Shown here: one piece after another, positions 27,306 through 37,015 of the stretch
Numbering within the stretch: the first letter of the stretch is position 1
Layout of the letters: the number at the start of each line of letters is the position of its first letter
Assembly: GCA_012727485.1 (NCBI GenBank)
Contig: JAAYHF010000154.1
Location: 1-41,456 of the forward strand
Direction: 5' to 3'
DNA from: Eubacteriaceae bacterium
GTDB lineage: Bacteria > Bacillota > Clostridia > Eubacteriales > Anaerofustaceae
DNA: 41,456 bases
Made by a program: the position numbers and the translations under genes
The notes under the pieces: generated by a model
Database searches by the model: none
Seen by the model: the letters and a program-made list of their open reading frames with translations, nothing else
Told to the model about the DNA's origin: nothing

Positions 27306-28224
27306 TTTACAAAAAGCACTCGAAAGCGGAAAATTCGCTATCACAGCCGAAATGGCGCCCCCCAAGGGTGTCGATTTCAGCCACCAGATCGCCGTTGTCG
27401 AACAGCTCAGAGGAAAGGTCGATGCCTGCAATGTCACCGACTATCAGTCTTCCAGCCTCAAGGCTTCCTCGATCGGACTTTGCATAAAGCTCATTCAGCT
27501 CGGTATTGAGCCTGTTCTCCAGATGACCGGACGCGACAGAAGCAGAATGGCTATCCAGGGCGACTTCATGGCCGCCGCCGCCTTCGGCATCGAGAACATA
27601 TTAGCCCTCACCGGCGACCACCCCACAGTGGGCGACTGCCCCGAATCCAAGCCCGTATACGATTTGGATTCCGTGGGTATCCTGCGCGCGGCGGTACAGC
27701 TGACCACCGGTTTTGACTGCGGTGGCAACAAGCTGGACGGCGCGGCCCCCTATTATTATCTCGGAGCCTGCACCACCCCCGTTTATGATCCGGTGGAGCT
27801 TCAGCTCATGAAGATGAAGAAAAAGATCGATGCCGGCGCCAAGTTCTTCCAGACCCAGGGCGTTTACGAAGCCGAACCCATGAAGCCCTTCATGGAAATG
27901 GCCGAGAAATACGGCGTTTACCTCATGGCGGGAATTATCCCCTGCAAGACCGCCGCAATGGCGAAATACATGAGCAACAACGTTCCCGGTATCCGCGTTC
28001 CCGAATATCAGATCGAAAGACTTAAGGCCGCCGCAGCCAAGGTTCCCGCGGACGACCCCAATGTCAAGAAGCTCAAGGCCGCCGTTCAGGAAGCCGAAGG
28101 TATCACCATGTCCGCCGAGTTCCTCGCAGAACTCAAGGAAAAGGGTCTTTGCCACGGCGCTCACATCATGGCCATCGGCGCAGAGGAGAATGTTCCCAAG
28201 ATTCTTGCGGAAGCAGGATTCTAA
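27298..28224 (+). CDS. metF: Methylenetetrahydrofolate reductase
   Basis: GKFAITAEMAPPKGVDFS, CNVTDYQSSSLKASSI, ENILALTGDHP, AGAKFFQTQGVY; ATG 27298 overlaps the metV 3' end. Confidence 0.93.
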   Translation: MSNLQKALESGKFAITAEMAPPKGVDFSHQIAVVEQLRGKVDACNVTDYQSSSLKASSIGLCIKLIQLGIEPVLQMTGRDRSRMAIQGDFMAAAAFGIENILALTGDHPTVGDCPESKPVYDLDSVGILRAAVQLTTGFDCGGNKLDGAAPYYYLGACTTPVYDPVELQLMKMKKKIDAGAKFFQTQGVYEAEPMKPFMEMAEKYGVYLMAGIIPCKTAAMAKYMSNNVPGIRVPEYQIERLKAAAAKVPADDPNVKKLKAAVQEAEGITMSAEFLAELKEKGLCHGAHIMAIGAEENVPKILAEAGF

Positions 28225-28255
28225 AGATTTTAAAGTTACCCTTTAGGTTAAAAAA

Positions 28256-28297
28256 AACTTTGTGTTTCGGCCCTGTGGTCGGAACACAAAGTTTTCA
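28256..28297 (+). terminator. Intra-operon hairpin between metF and lpdA
   Basis: AACTTTGTGTTTCGGCC-CTGT-GGTCGGAACACAAAGTT-TTC, about 17-bp stem with wobble. Confidence 0.55.
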
Positions 28298-28321
28298 TCT
28301 ACGAAAGGAAAGGTCATATAA

Positions 28322-29704
28322 ATGAAAATAGCAGTACTCGGCGCCGGCCCCGGCGGATACGAAGCCGCCATATATGCGGCAAAAAAGGGCGCAGAAGTTG
28401 TGCTGATCGAAAAACAGACCGGTGAGCTTGGAGGCACCTGCTTAAACCGCGGCTGCATCCCCACAAAGGCCTTCCTCGCCAGCTACGATACTTTGGAAAC
28501 CGTTGAGAACGCCAAGGATTTCGGAGTTAACATCAGCGGAGAGGTTACAGTAGACTTCAAATTCATACAGGATAGAAAAAAGAAGGTCGTCGCCACCCTC
28601 GTGAAGGGAATCGCTTTCCTCATGAAGAAGAACGGCGTTTCCGTTTTAAACGGCTTCGGTAAGCTCGTTGACAGAAATACCATTGATGTCACCAAGGAAG
28701 ACGGAACCGTCGAAACCGTGAAGGCGGATTATATCATTCTTGCCACCGGAAGCGTTCCTTCCACCCCCTCCACCATGGGCTACGACAAGAAGCGCATCAT
28801 CACCAGCGACGAAGTCCTCGATTTCGAAGAAGCTCCCAAGAGCTTGATCCTCATCGGGGGAGGCGTCATCGGAGTTGAAATAGGTCAGTTCCTTGCCAAG
28901 ATGGGCACCGAAGTTTCCGTTGTTCAAAGCGGAAAACAGCTTCTCCCCACCATGGACGAGGATGTGGCAAAACAGCTTCAAAGACAATTCAAGAAGGATA
29001 AGATCAATGTGGTTTTGGGCGCAAGGGTCAACGGAGCCGTCAATAACGGAGATAATGTCACCGTTACCTTGGACAACGGCAAAGAGCTTGTTGCGGATTA
29101 TGCCCTCATCGCCACCGGAAGAAGCCCCTTCACAAAGGGTTGCGGATTCGAGGAAGCGGGCGTGGTCATGACCCCGAGAGGCAGAGTTGATGTCAACGAA
29201 TACCTCCAGACCAATTACGACAATGTTTACGCCATCGGAGACCTTATCGACACCGCAATGCTCGCCCATGTGGCAAGCTGGGAAGGCATACTTGCAGTTG
29301 ACAACATTTTCGGAAAGGGCAGAAAGACCCAATACAACGCCGTTCCCGGATGCGTATTCACAAATCCCGAAATCGCTCAAGTGGGAGCCACCGAAGCCGA
29401 ACTCGTCAAGGCGGGCAAGGCCTATAAGGTCGGCACCTTCGACTTCAAGGGCCTCGGCAAGGCAATGGCCAGCGGACACACCGCAGGTTTTGTCAAGGTC
29501 ATAACCGACGAAAACGATGTCCTCATCGGCGCGGCTGTGGTCGGAGCAAGGGCCACCGACATGATGCAGGTACTCACAAACGCCATTTTCTACGGACAGA
29601 CCGCAGAAATGGTCGGCGCGGCCATTTATCCGCACCCCACCATGGGAGAAGCGGTCATGGAAGCTTTGCACGATTTGCACGGCGTTTCCATCAACAAAGG
29701 CTGA
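28322..29704 (+). CDS. lpdA: Dihydrolipoyl dehydrogenase
   Basis: GAGPGGYEAAIYAAKKGAEVVLIEK, GGTCLNRGCIPTKAF (redox disulfide), GGGVIGVEIGQ, HPTMGEAVMEA. Confidence 0.93.
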   Translation: MKIAVLGAGPGGYEAAIYAAKKGAEVVLIEKQTGELGGTCLNRGCIPTKAFLASYDTLETVENAKDFGVNISGEVTVDFKFIQDRKKKVVATLVKGIAFLMKKNGVSVLNGFGKLVDRNTIDVTKEDGTVETVKADYIILATGSVPSTPSTMGYDKKRIITSDEVLDFEEAPKSLILIGGGVIGVEIGQFLAKMGTEVSVVQSGKQLLPTMDEDVAKQLQRQFKKDKINVVLGARVNGAVNNGDNVTVTLDNGKELVADYALIATGRSPFTKGCGFEEAGVVMTPRGRVDVNEYLQTNYDNVYAIGDLIDTAMLAHVASWEGILAVDNIFGKGRKTQYNAVPGCVFTNPEIAQVGATEAELVKAGKAYKVGTFDFKGLGKAMASGHTAGFVKVITDENDVLIGAAVVGARATDMMQVLTNAIFYGQTAEMVGAAIYPHPTMGEAVMEALHDLHGVSINKG

Positions 29705-29737
29705 TAAGCCAAAAAACATATAAAGGAGAAAAAAAGT

Positions 29738-30109
29738 ATGGCAAGCCCCAAAGAACTCAAATATAATGCCGATAACCTATGGTTCGCCATTGACGGCGAT
29801 GTGGTAAAGATCGGATTGACCGATTTCGCACAGAATGAACTCGGCGACATCAACTATGTTGAACTCCCCGAAGCCGATCAGGCAGTAGCCACCGGCGAGG
29901 CCTTCACCACCATCGAAAGCACCAAGACCGACATCGAACTCGTGCTTCCCTTCGACGGAGTTGTAACCGCAGTCAACGAAGAACTGGACGATTCCCCCGA
30001 ACTGATCAACGAAGATCCCTACGGAGCATGGATAATCGAAGTTAAGGCCTCCGACATCGACGGACTTATGAACGCCGACGAATACGAAGCCCAGCTTCCC
30101 CAGGAATAA
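29738..30109 (+). CDS. gcvH: Glycine cleavage system H protein (lipoyl carrier)
   Basis: NLWFAIDGDVVKIGLTDFAQNELGDINYVELPE, lipoylation motif TIESTKTDIELVLPFDG. Confidence 0.92.
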   Translation: MASPKELKYNADNLWFAIDGDVVKIGLTDFAQNELGDINYVELPEADQAVATGEAFTTIESTKTDIELVLPFDGVVTAVNEELDDSPELINEDPYGAWIIEVKASDIDGLMNADEYEAQLPQE

Positions 30110-30138
30110 GATTAACCAATTCAATATTTTTCACAATG

Positions 30139-30161
30139 CAGGGCGGGATTACCCCGCCCTG
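30139..30161. terminator. GC-rich hairpin downstream of gcvH
   Basis: CAGGGCGGG-ATTAC-CCCGCCCTG; no strong U tract. Confidence 0.45.
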
Positions 30162-31145
30162 TAGTCGGTATGGGGCGGTTTTTTGGCTGTTTGGGGTTGG
30201 CGGGAGTATTGCGGGGAAAAGTCGAGGCGGCTGTGAAAATGGGCTTATTTGACGGTCGGTTTGAAAGCCGACCCGCACAAAACTCAAACGGGTTTGAACG
30301 CAAGTGGGGTATAGCATGGGGGGATTAATTCATGCTTGAAAATCATGTAAGCATGGGTTTTGCTCGCTCGTAAGCAATACCGCTTAACCGCTAAAACAAC
30401 GGGCAAAGGGCGGCAAGGTTCGAAAGTTAAAAATAATTTGCGATGGGGTAAGTAAACAAATCGCAATAAGAGCATATTCACTTAACATCGTGACTGCTCA
30501 ACCGACCGCAACAGTCCGCCATAGGTCGGCAAGGACGGTTAAGCTCGGCGGTTGTAAAGAGTTTTCGATATATGGCGATGGGGATATATGCGATTTGTAT
30601 TGTTTTCCTCTCCCTAATATCAAGACCGCTTAACCGACGACGATTTATCGGGCAAAGCTCGGCGGACGGCAAGGCTCGAAAGTCGCAGTTGTCGATGTAT
30701 ATAAAAGCGCCGAAGGGTTTTTTTACCTTAGCGGCAATGTGCGGCACATACCCGTCAAAAAGGAAGAACTCTTTCCCTTTTGCGAATAATACCGCCGCTC
30801 CCGAAGGGCTTTAGGTCGTCTGCTTGTTTCGAAGGAGCTTTCTCGATCGGAAAAACGGCTTTACGGCATAATCAAGCAGTTATGATAACCGGATAAGAAC
30901 GGGAACAGGGCGGCCGCATTTATAAGTTATAAGAAAGATTTGTTTTATTGTTTTAAGGCTTTATAAATATAATCGAGGTCAGAGAAAGTCAAAGATCGGC
31001 TTTCAAAAGGGAAAAGGCTCATCGGCGGCTTTGCCCGGAGGGTTGGCGATGTATCGGTGAGCTTCAAAATATTAAAATCGCACGCAGAAGGGCTTACACA
31101 ACAAGAAAGTAATTACATTTAACGGCGAAAGGAACGCTCATAGCA

Positions 31146-32012
31146 ATGAAAGCAGAATTACACGCCCATGTGATAATGGACGCGATCAACTATAAACAGG
31201 CCATGGCCCGCCATGAAAAAGGGGTGGACAAGGCTTATGTGAGGGGGGTGCTTGAAACCTATCAAAGGGCGGGCATAACCTTGATAAGGGACGGCGGGGA
31301 TTTCGCCGGGGTCGGAGAATACGCCAAGGAAATCGCCCCCGAATACGGCATAACATACCTCACCCCCATCTTTGCGCTTCACAGGGAGGGTTATTACGGC
31401 TCTGTGGTGGGTTTCGGCTATCGCACCATGGAAGAATACAGGAATTATGTGGCGGATATTAAGCGGCGGGGCGGCAATTTCGTCAAGATAATGACTACGG
31501 GTATACTGGATTTTGCCCGGTACGGGGTGATAAGCGAGGGCGCTTTGAGCCTTGGGGAAATAAAGGAACTTGTGAACATCGCCCATGGGGAGGGCTTTGC
31601 GGTGATGAGCCACACCAATGGGGCGGTGAATGTGAAAAACGCCGTTGAGGGGGGAGTGGATTCAATAGAACACGGTAGCTACATGGACGAGGATGCCGTC
31701 GATTACCTTGCTCAAAGCGGCACTCTCTGGGTTCCCACCATTGCCACCCAGAAAAACCTCCTTCGCACCGAAAGATACCCGGCGGAAATCGTGAGCAAAA
31801 TTGTCGCCGTAAACGAGGAAAATATTGCTGCGGCGATAAGAAAGGGCGCAAATGTGGGGGTCGGCAGCGATGCGGGGGCCTATGCGGTTTTCCACGCCGA
31901 GGGGACTTTGGACGAATACGCCTATATAAGGGCTTTGAGCGACTCCGAGGAGCGCTTTGAGACTCTTTGTACAAGAAGCATAAATACCATAAAAGAAAAA
32001 TTCATGAAGTGA
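31146..32012 (+). CDS. Amidohydrolase family protein
   Basis: AELHAHVIMD, RDGGDFAGV, VKIMTTGILD, VMSHTNGAVNVKNAVEGGVDSIEHGSYMDED, GSDAGAY. Confidence 0.85.
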   Translation: MKAELHAHVIMDAINYKQAMARHEKGVDKAYVRGVLETYQRAGITLIRDGGDFAGVGEYAKEIAPEYGITYLTPIFALHREGYYGSVVGFGYRTMEEYRNYVADIKRRGGNFVKIMTTGILDFARYGVISEGALSLGEIKELVNIAHGEGFAVMSHTNGAVNVKNAVEGGVDSIEHGSYMDEDAVDYLAQSGTLWVPTIATQKNLLRTERYPAEIVSKIVAVNEENIAAAIRKGANVGVGSDAGAYAVFHAEGTLDEYAYIRALSDSEERFETLCTRSINTIKEKFMK

Positions 32013-32020
32013 GTAGCGAG

Positions 32021-33307
32021 ATGAAAAACCTAAAAAACGATACATCCGCCCTTTTTTTGCTTTTTTTCACTCTTTTTTCCCTTATGCTCATAATAACGGG
32101 AATTGCCTGCGGCGGCAGGGACGCCTTTATCGGGGCTTTGCACGAGATGCTTTCCCCGGAAAAACTCACCACCGACAGCCTTTCCGATGAGGTGGGCGGG
32201 CTTGGCGGGGGACTGCTTTGCGTGGGCGTCACCGGGCTTATCGCCACCGCCGTTTTGAAATTCAGCGGGGCTACCATTGCGGGGGGGAGCTTCGGCGCGT
32301 ATTTTCTGATGGTGGGCTTCGCCTTTTTCGGCAAGAACCCCTTCAACATACTGCCCATAATTTTGGGAACTTATCTTTATTCAAAGGCTAAAAAACAGCC
32401 CTTTGCCGCCAATGCGAATATGTCGCTTTTCGCCTGTTGCATGGCCCCCGCCGTCTCGGAGCTGATGTTCGGGTTATGCAACCCCTGGGGGAAGGGCGCG
32501 GGAATTGTCATCGGGCTGATTGCGGGGATAGCGATAGGCTTTTTATTCCCCACCATCGCCGCCCACACCGTATCCATGCATCAGGGTTACGACCTTTTCA
32601 ATGCGGGTTTGGCCGGGGGGCTTTTCGGCATAGTTATTTTCATGATTTACAAACAGCTTGTTCTCGTTCCCGCCGGAACCTCCGCCGATTACGGGGCAAA
32701 TTCCATATCCGGGGGGAGTTTCCCTGCGCTTTTCAACACGATGCTTATAATTGTATTTCTGCTTTCCGTCGCCCTCGGCGCATATTTGAACGGGGGCTTC
32801 AAGGGCTATGGGGCTTTGCTTTCCCGCACAGGGCATAAAACCGATTTAGCCCTTTTGGACGGGGGGCCTCTTTGCCTGATCAATTTCGGAATACTCGGGC
32901 TTTTCGGGCTCGGTTATGTGAATTTGGTGGGCGCGCCCATAAGCGGGCCTGTGGTGGGGGCCTTGCTTTGTATGCTCTGCTGGGCGGCCAACGGTTCCCA
33001 TGTGCTGAATGTATGGCCCTTGTTTGCGGGTTACGCCTTGGCGGCCCTTTTGCAGGGGAATATTTCATGGCTCGCCGGGCAGGGGATCGCCGTGGGGGTG
33101 ATGTTTGCCAGCGGAATGAGTCCGATTGCCGGGAAATACCGTTTCCCCTGGGGTATTCTTGCGGGGTTGCTCCACGCCTGCCTTGTTTCCTATACCGGGG
33201 CCTTCCATGGGTGGCTCAACGGCTATAATGGGGGATTTACGGCGGGGTTGGTTTGCTGTGTGTTGGTGCCGGTGGTGTTGAGTTGGGGAGGGAAGGGGAA
33301 GGAGTAG
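32021..33307 (+). CDS. DUF1576-like polytopic membrane protein
   Basis: Multiple TM segments; LSDEVGGLGGGLLCVGVTGLIATAVLKFSGATIAGGSFGAYFLMVGFAFFGKNPFNILPIILGTYLYSK; ATG 32021. Confidence 0.75.
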   Translation: MKNLKNDTSALFLLFFTLFSLMLIITGIACGGRDAFIGALHEMLSPEKLTTDSLSDEVGGLGGGLLCVGVTGLIATAVLKFSGATIAGGSFGAYFLMVGFAFFGKNPFNILPIILGTYLYSKAKKQPFAANANMSLFACCMAPAVSELMFGLCNPWGKGAGIVIGLIAGIAIGFLFPTIAAHTVSMHQGYDLFNAGLAGGLFGIVIFMIYKQLVLVPAGTSADYGANSISGGSFPALFNTMLIIVFLLSVALGAYLNGGFKGYGALLSRTGHKTDLALLDGGPLCLINFGILGLFGLGYVNLVGAPISGPVVGALLCMLCWAANGSHVLNVWPLFAGYALAALLQGNISWLAGQGIAVGVMFASGMSPIAGKYRFPWGILAGLLHACLVSYTGAFHGWLNGYNGGFTAGLVCCVLVPVVLSWGGKGKE

Positions 33308-33335
33308 GGTTGCGGGGTGATTTTGCGTTGGAAAA

Positions 33336-35325
33336 TGACCGGGTCACGATGTGAAGTCGGTATTCCTGCGCTCTTTGCCTCGTCCGTTGTCCTTTGGAGA
33401 GATTCTTTTCAATAGGGAAACCTTCCTTTTATTCTCTGTGTAGCCGCCAACTGCGGCGGCAGGATCACTTCGGTTTTTACTTATACATATTTGTGAATAG
33501 TCAATGTTTTACAATATTGTAATATTATTGCCCAACGGATATGGCTGTGGCTGTATTCGTTGGGTTTATTTTTTTCTTGTAATGGACGGTGTCAATGAAA
33601 CAGTGGGGAGTTTTGTAAAATATCCTTGTTTTTTGATTGGGTTACTTTGTTGGAAAAGCTGGTGTCTGGGCTTTTGCGTTTTGACCGGGTCACTTTTCAC
33701 TTTCTGACCGGGGCGGAAAAACGCAACAGCTTTATGATTACTCTCACAGCGCTTTGTGAAGTAGGTTTACTTTCTGACAGGGTCACTCTGCCGTATTTGT
33801 GAAGCCCCTTGGTTTTGATTTTCTGAGCCGGTCACTTTGTTAAAAAGGAATTTTCTTAGTTTTTTAAATTCTGACCGGGTCACTTCATTAAAAGAAAATT
33901 TCATGGTTGTTTTCGTTCTGACCCGGTCACTTTGTAAAAAAACAGAGACTTCACTTTATGTGTTTAATTGGGTCGAAAAAACGCAACAGTATTTCAAATA
34001 CTCTCACAAGGCTTGTTAAGCCCCTCGATTTTAACATTCTGACCGGGTCACTTTGTTAAAAGAAAAATGCCTTAGTTTTTAACATTCTGACCGGGTCACT
34101 TCTTCAAAACAATACCTAAGTTTTTTATCTTCTGACCGAAGCAAGAATAAATCCAATGACCTTATATACACTCCCACAACACTTATAAAGCCCCCCGGTT
34201 TTCCTTTCTGACCCGGTCACTTCATAAAAAGAAAATTTCATGGTTGTTTTCGTTCTGACCCAGTCACTTTGTAAAAAACAGAGACTTCACTTTATGTGTT
34301 TAATTGGGTCGAAAAACGCAACAGTAATTCAAATACTCTCACAAGGCTTGTTAAGCCCCTCGGTTTTGACTTACTGACCGGGTCTTTGTTAAAAGAAAAA
34401 TGCCTTAATTTTTTACATTCTGACCGGGTCACTTCTTCAAAAACAATACCTAAGGTTTTTATCTTCTGACCGAAGCAGAAATAAATCCAATGACCTTATA
34501 TATACTTCCATAATATTTATAAAGCCCTCCGGTTTTCCTTTCTGACCCGGTCACTTCATTAAAAGAAAATTTCATGGTTGTTTTCGTTCCGACCCGGTCA
34601 CTTTGTAAAAAACAGAAACTTCACATTTTGTATTTTAATTGGGTCGGAAAAAAGCAACAGTATTATAGATACTTTCACAAGGCTTGTGAAGCCCCTCGGT
34701 TTTGACTTTCTGACCAAGTCACTTCGTTAAAAGCAAAAATAAAACTTTCTCAAATTTTGAACGAGTCAAAATAAAAAGACTTCGACCGAAAGCGAAGAAA
34801 GTAGCCGATTCCTTTCCGTAACTCCATTTGACTTTCAAGGCGGAAAATCTATCTTTTTAGCCCGGTCACTTTGCAAAAATCACCGAAAAGGCAAAGTCTA
34901 CCGTTTAGGCATTTGTTTTTCTGACCCGGTCATAATGGAAAACCCTTCGTTACTCGCGCCTAAACCCCGCCATTTTAAAACCCAACCGGAGATAGAAAAT
35001 GTCTACCATTAAAATCTTGTCTTTCTGAGCCGGTCATAATGTAAAAAGCCCTCGCCGATGCTCACTTTTAGACCCGGTCACTTTGTAAAAGCCCCTGAGA
35101 AGATAAAGTATAACGATTAACATTTACTTTTCCGACCCGGTCAAAAAACACAGGGAATACGGAATCTGCCTTTATTCTTTCTGACCCGGTCACAATGCAA
35201 AAAGCCCTCACCAATACCCAAGCTTAAGCCCCGGTTATATATTCACACAAAACACCTTTAAAAAGAAACTTCCTCGATACAATTTTCAAATTGACTATTT
35301 TATTTTTTCGACCGGGTCACTATGC
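33336..35325. repeat. Array 1 of the TGACC(C/G)GGTCA dyad motif, with nested repeats
   Basis: More than 20 copies of (T)TCTGACCSGGTCACTT(TGT/C), e.g. 33682, 33872, 33919, 34040, 34088, 34208, 34256, 34422, 34543, 34590, 34922, 35181, 35310; about 335-bp higher-order unit at tcatggttg 33901, 34238, 34572. Confidence 0.95.
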
Positions 35326-35539
35326 AAGAAAACCCAAAATAACAAACCCACCGAAAACCCTACCAAACACCTACCCCAATCAAAAACCCTCCCCCGCCGC
35401 AAATCTCTCCACAAAAAGAAGCGCCGCATAAAACAACCCCCACAGCGCCCCCCAATCTCCCTTTAGCTTGTTTTAAGCCCCGGGAAACATCAGCCGTATT
35501 AACATAAAAACAACAAACCAACCGCCGAAGCCGACCCAC

Positions 35540-36046
35540 TCACTTCATGACAATACTATCCGCCGCCTCAAAAAATTCCTCCTCCCACCTTTGCTCCATG
35601 CTTTTTACCCCCGCAAAGGTGAATATATAGAAACCTTCGGAATTCTTTTGCAATACGGCCAAATATAGGTAGTCGATACCCTCTGCGGCGGCCGTGTAGG
35701 AAATGTAGTAGTAACCGGCCCCCTCCCTTTCTTTCAGCTCCTGCGCGCTTAATCCGTTTACGGAAAGGACTATTTGGGCATACTCCCGCAGGGTGGATCT
35801 TTTGGTAATGTTTATTGCGGCAAGCTCCTCGTAACTTTCTCTGTAAACCGCCAAAAGAGAGTTTTCGCCCTTAAAATAGGCCCTTACGCCCGCCAAATCC
35901 TCCTTTATATATTCCTCGGGCAGTCTTATCGAGAACTCCTCGGTTTCGAATAAAACCCCCTCCGATTGGGGAGCTTCCTTTTCCCCGCAACCGTACAAAA
36001 GAGTTATTACCATCATGAATATCAAAAATGTCTTGAACCTTTTCAT
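35540..36046 (-). CDS. Putative lipoprotein of unknown function
   Basis: MKRFKTFLIFMMVITLLYGCGEKEAPQ... lipobox LLYGC; ATG 36046 with AGGTG upstream. Confidence 0.75.
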   Translation of the reverse strand: MKRFKTFLIFMMVITLLYGCGEKEAPQSEGVLFETEEFSIRLPEEYIKEDLAGVRAYFKGENSLLAVYRESYEELAAINITKRSTLREYAQIVLSVNGLSAQELKEREGAGYYYISYTAAAEGIDYLYLAVLQKNSEGFYIFTFAGVKSMEQRWEEEFFEAADSIVMK

Positions 36047-36198
36047 TTTACGCACCTGCTTTTCCGTAAAAATTATATACTTTTTGACCTCCCGGGTCAA
36101 CCGCCCGATTCCCTTTAAGGCGCAGTCTTCTTCAATAACGGCTCAAATTTAACATAAAACCATGGCAGTTTAAAATCCCTCAAAAAAGCAAGATGTCA

Positions 36199-36227
36199 TT
36201 GACTGTCAGAGCTTCGAGTGATATATT
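36199..36227 (+). promoter_or_regulatory. Sigma-A promoter
   Basis: TTGACT (36199-36204), N17, TATATT (36222-36227). Confidence 0.75.
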
Positions 36228-36233
36228 AATAAT

Positions 36234-36247
36234 CGAACACGCGTTCT
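36234..36247 (+). promoter_or_regulatory. LexA/SOS box (Gram-positive type)
   Basis: CGAACACGCGTTCT; fits the Bacillus-type core GAACNNNNGTTC with perfect dyad GAAC-ACGC-GTTC at the expected transcription start. Confidence 0.75.
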
Positions 36248-36270
36248 ACAAAAAGGAAGGATAACCCTAA

Positions 36271-36768
36271 GTGACGGTAAAAAATATATCTGTAACAATA
36301 AATACAAAATGGGACAGCAAGGAAATAAAAAGCGCAAAGGCCTATCTTTCCCGCGCGGTCAATATGGGGGTGGCGATAGAGGCCCTCACCGATTATATAA
36401 AGGAGTTGGACGAAGCCAATACTTCCCTTTCTTCCCCGGATTATTCGCTGGGTACAAGAATAACCTCCCACATCACCGACGGCAAGTCGGCCAGCGCCGT
36501 CATTCTCACCCTTAAGGAAAAGCTGATCGGGCAATACAGGGAATTGGCGGAAATATACGAACAGGTGGAGTCCGTGATAGACATGGTGGGGGACAGCTTT
36601 CTTCGCACCCTTTTGAAATATCGCTACTTAGACGGCATGATATGGGACGAGATAGGCTCCCTCACCGGTTACAGCGTGCGCCAAATATATCGTAAGCACA
36701 CCGAAGCCCTCAAGGAAGTTTTACCCTATGTGCCTTTGGAGTGGAAAAAAAGAACCGATGTGTTATAA
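36271..36768 (+). CDS. Phage-like transcriptional regulator with sigma-70 region 4-like HTH (DUF1492/RinA-like)
   Basis: GTG start with AAGGAAGG RBS; C-terminal LLKYRYLDGMIWDEIGSLTGYSVRQIYRKHTEALKEV. Confidence 0.75.
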   Translation: MTVKNISVTINTKWDSKEIKSAKAYLSRAVNMGVAIEALTDYIKELDEANTSLSSPDYSLGTRITSHITDGKSASAVILTLKEKLIGQYRELAEIYEQVESVIDMVGDSFLRTLLKYRYLDGMIWDEIGSLTGYSVRQIYRKHTEALKEVLPYVPLEWKKRTDVL

Positions 36769-36810
36769 TGTTGTTGCGATGTATGCCCACGAGCTACGCA
36801 AGGGCATGCC

Positions 36811-37015
36811 TAAAGTCATGCCCTTGGCATGTCTAAAGTCATGCTCAAGGTCATGCCCAAAGTCATACCCAAGATCATGCCCAAGGCCATGCTCAAGGTC
36901 ATTCCCAAGGTCATGTCCAAAATCATGCTCAAGGTCATTCCCAAGGTCATGTCCAAAATCATGCCCAAAGTCATACCCAAAGTCATGTCCAAGGTCATGC
37001 CTAAAGTCATGCCCA
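36811..37015. repeat. 12-bp minisatellite, about 17 units
   Basis: (C)AA(A/G)GTCATGCC-type units in tandem; includes a 36-bp higher-order duplication caaggtcattcccaaggtcatgtccaaaatcatg. Confidence 0.92.
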
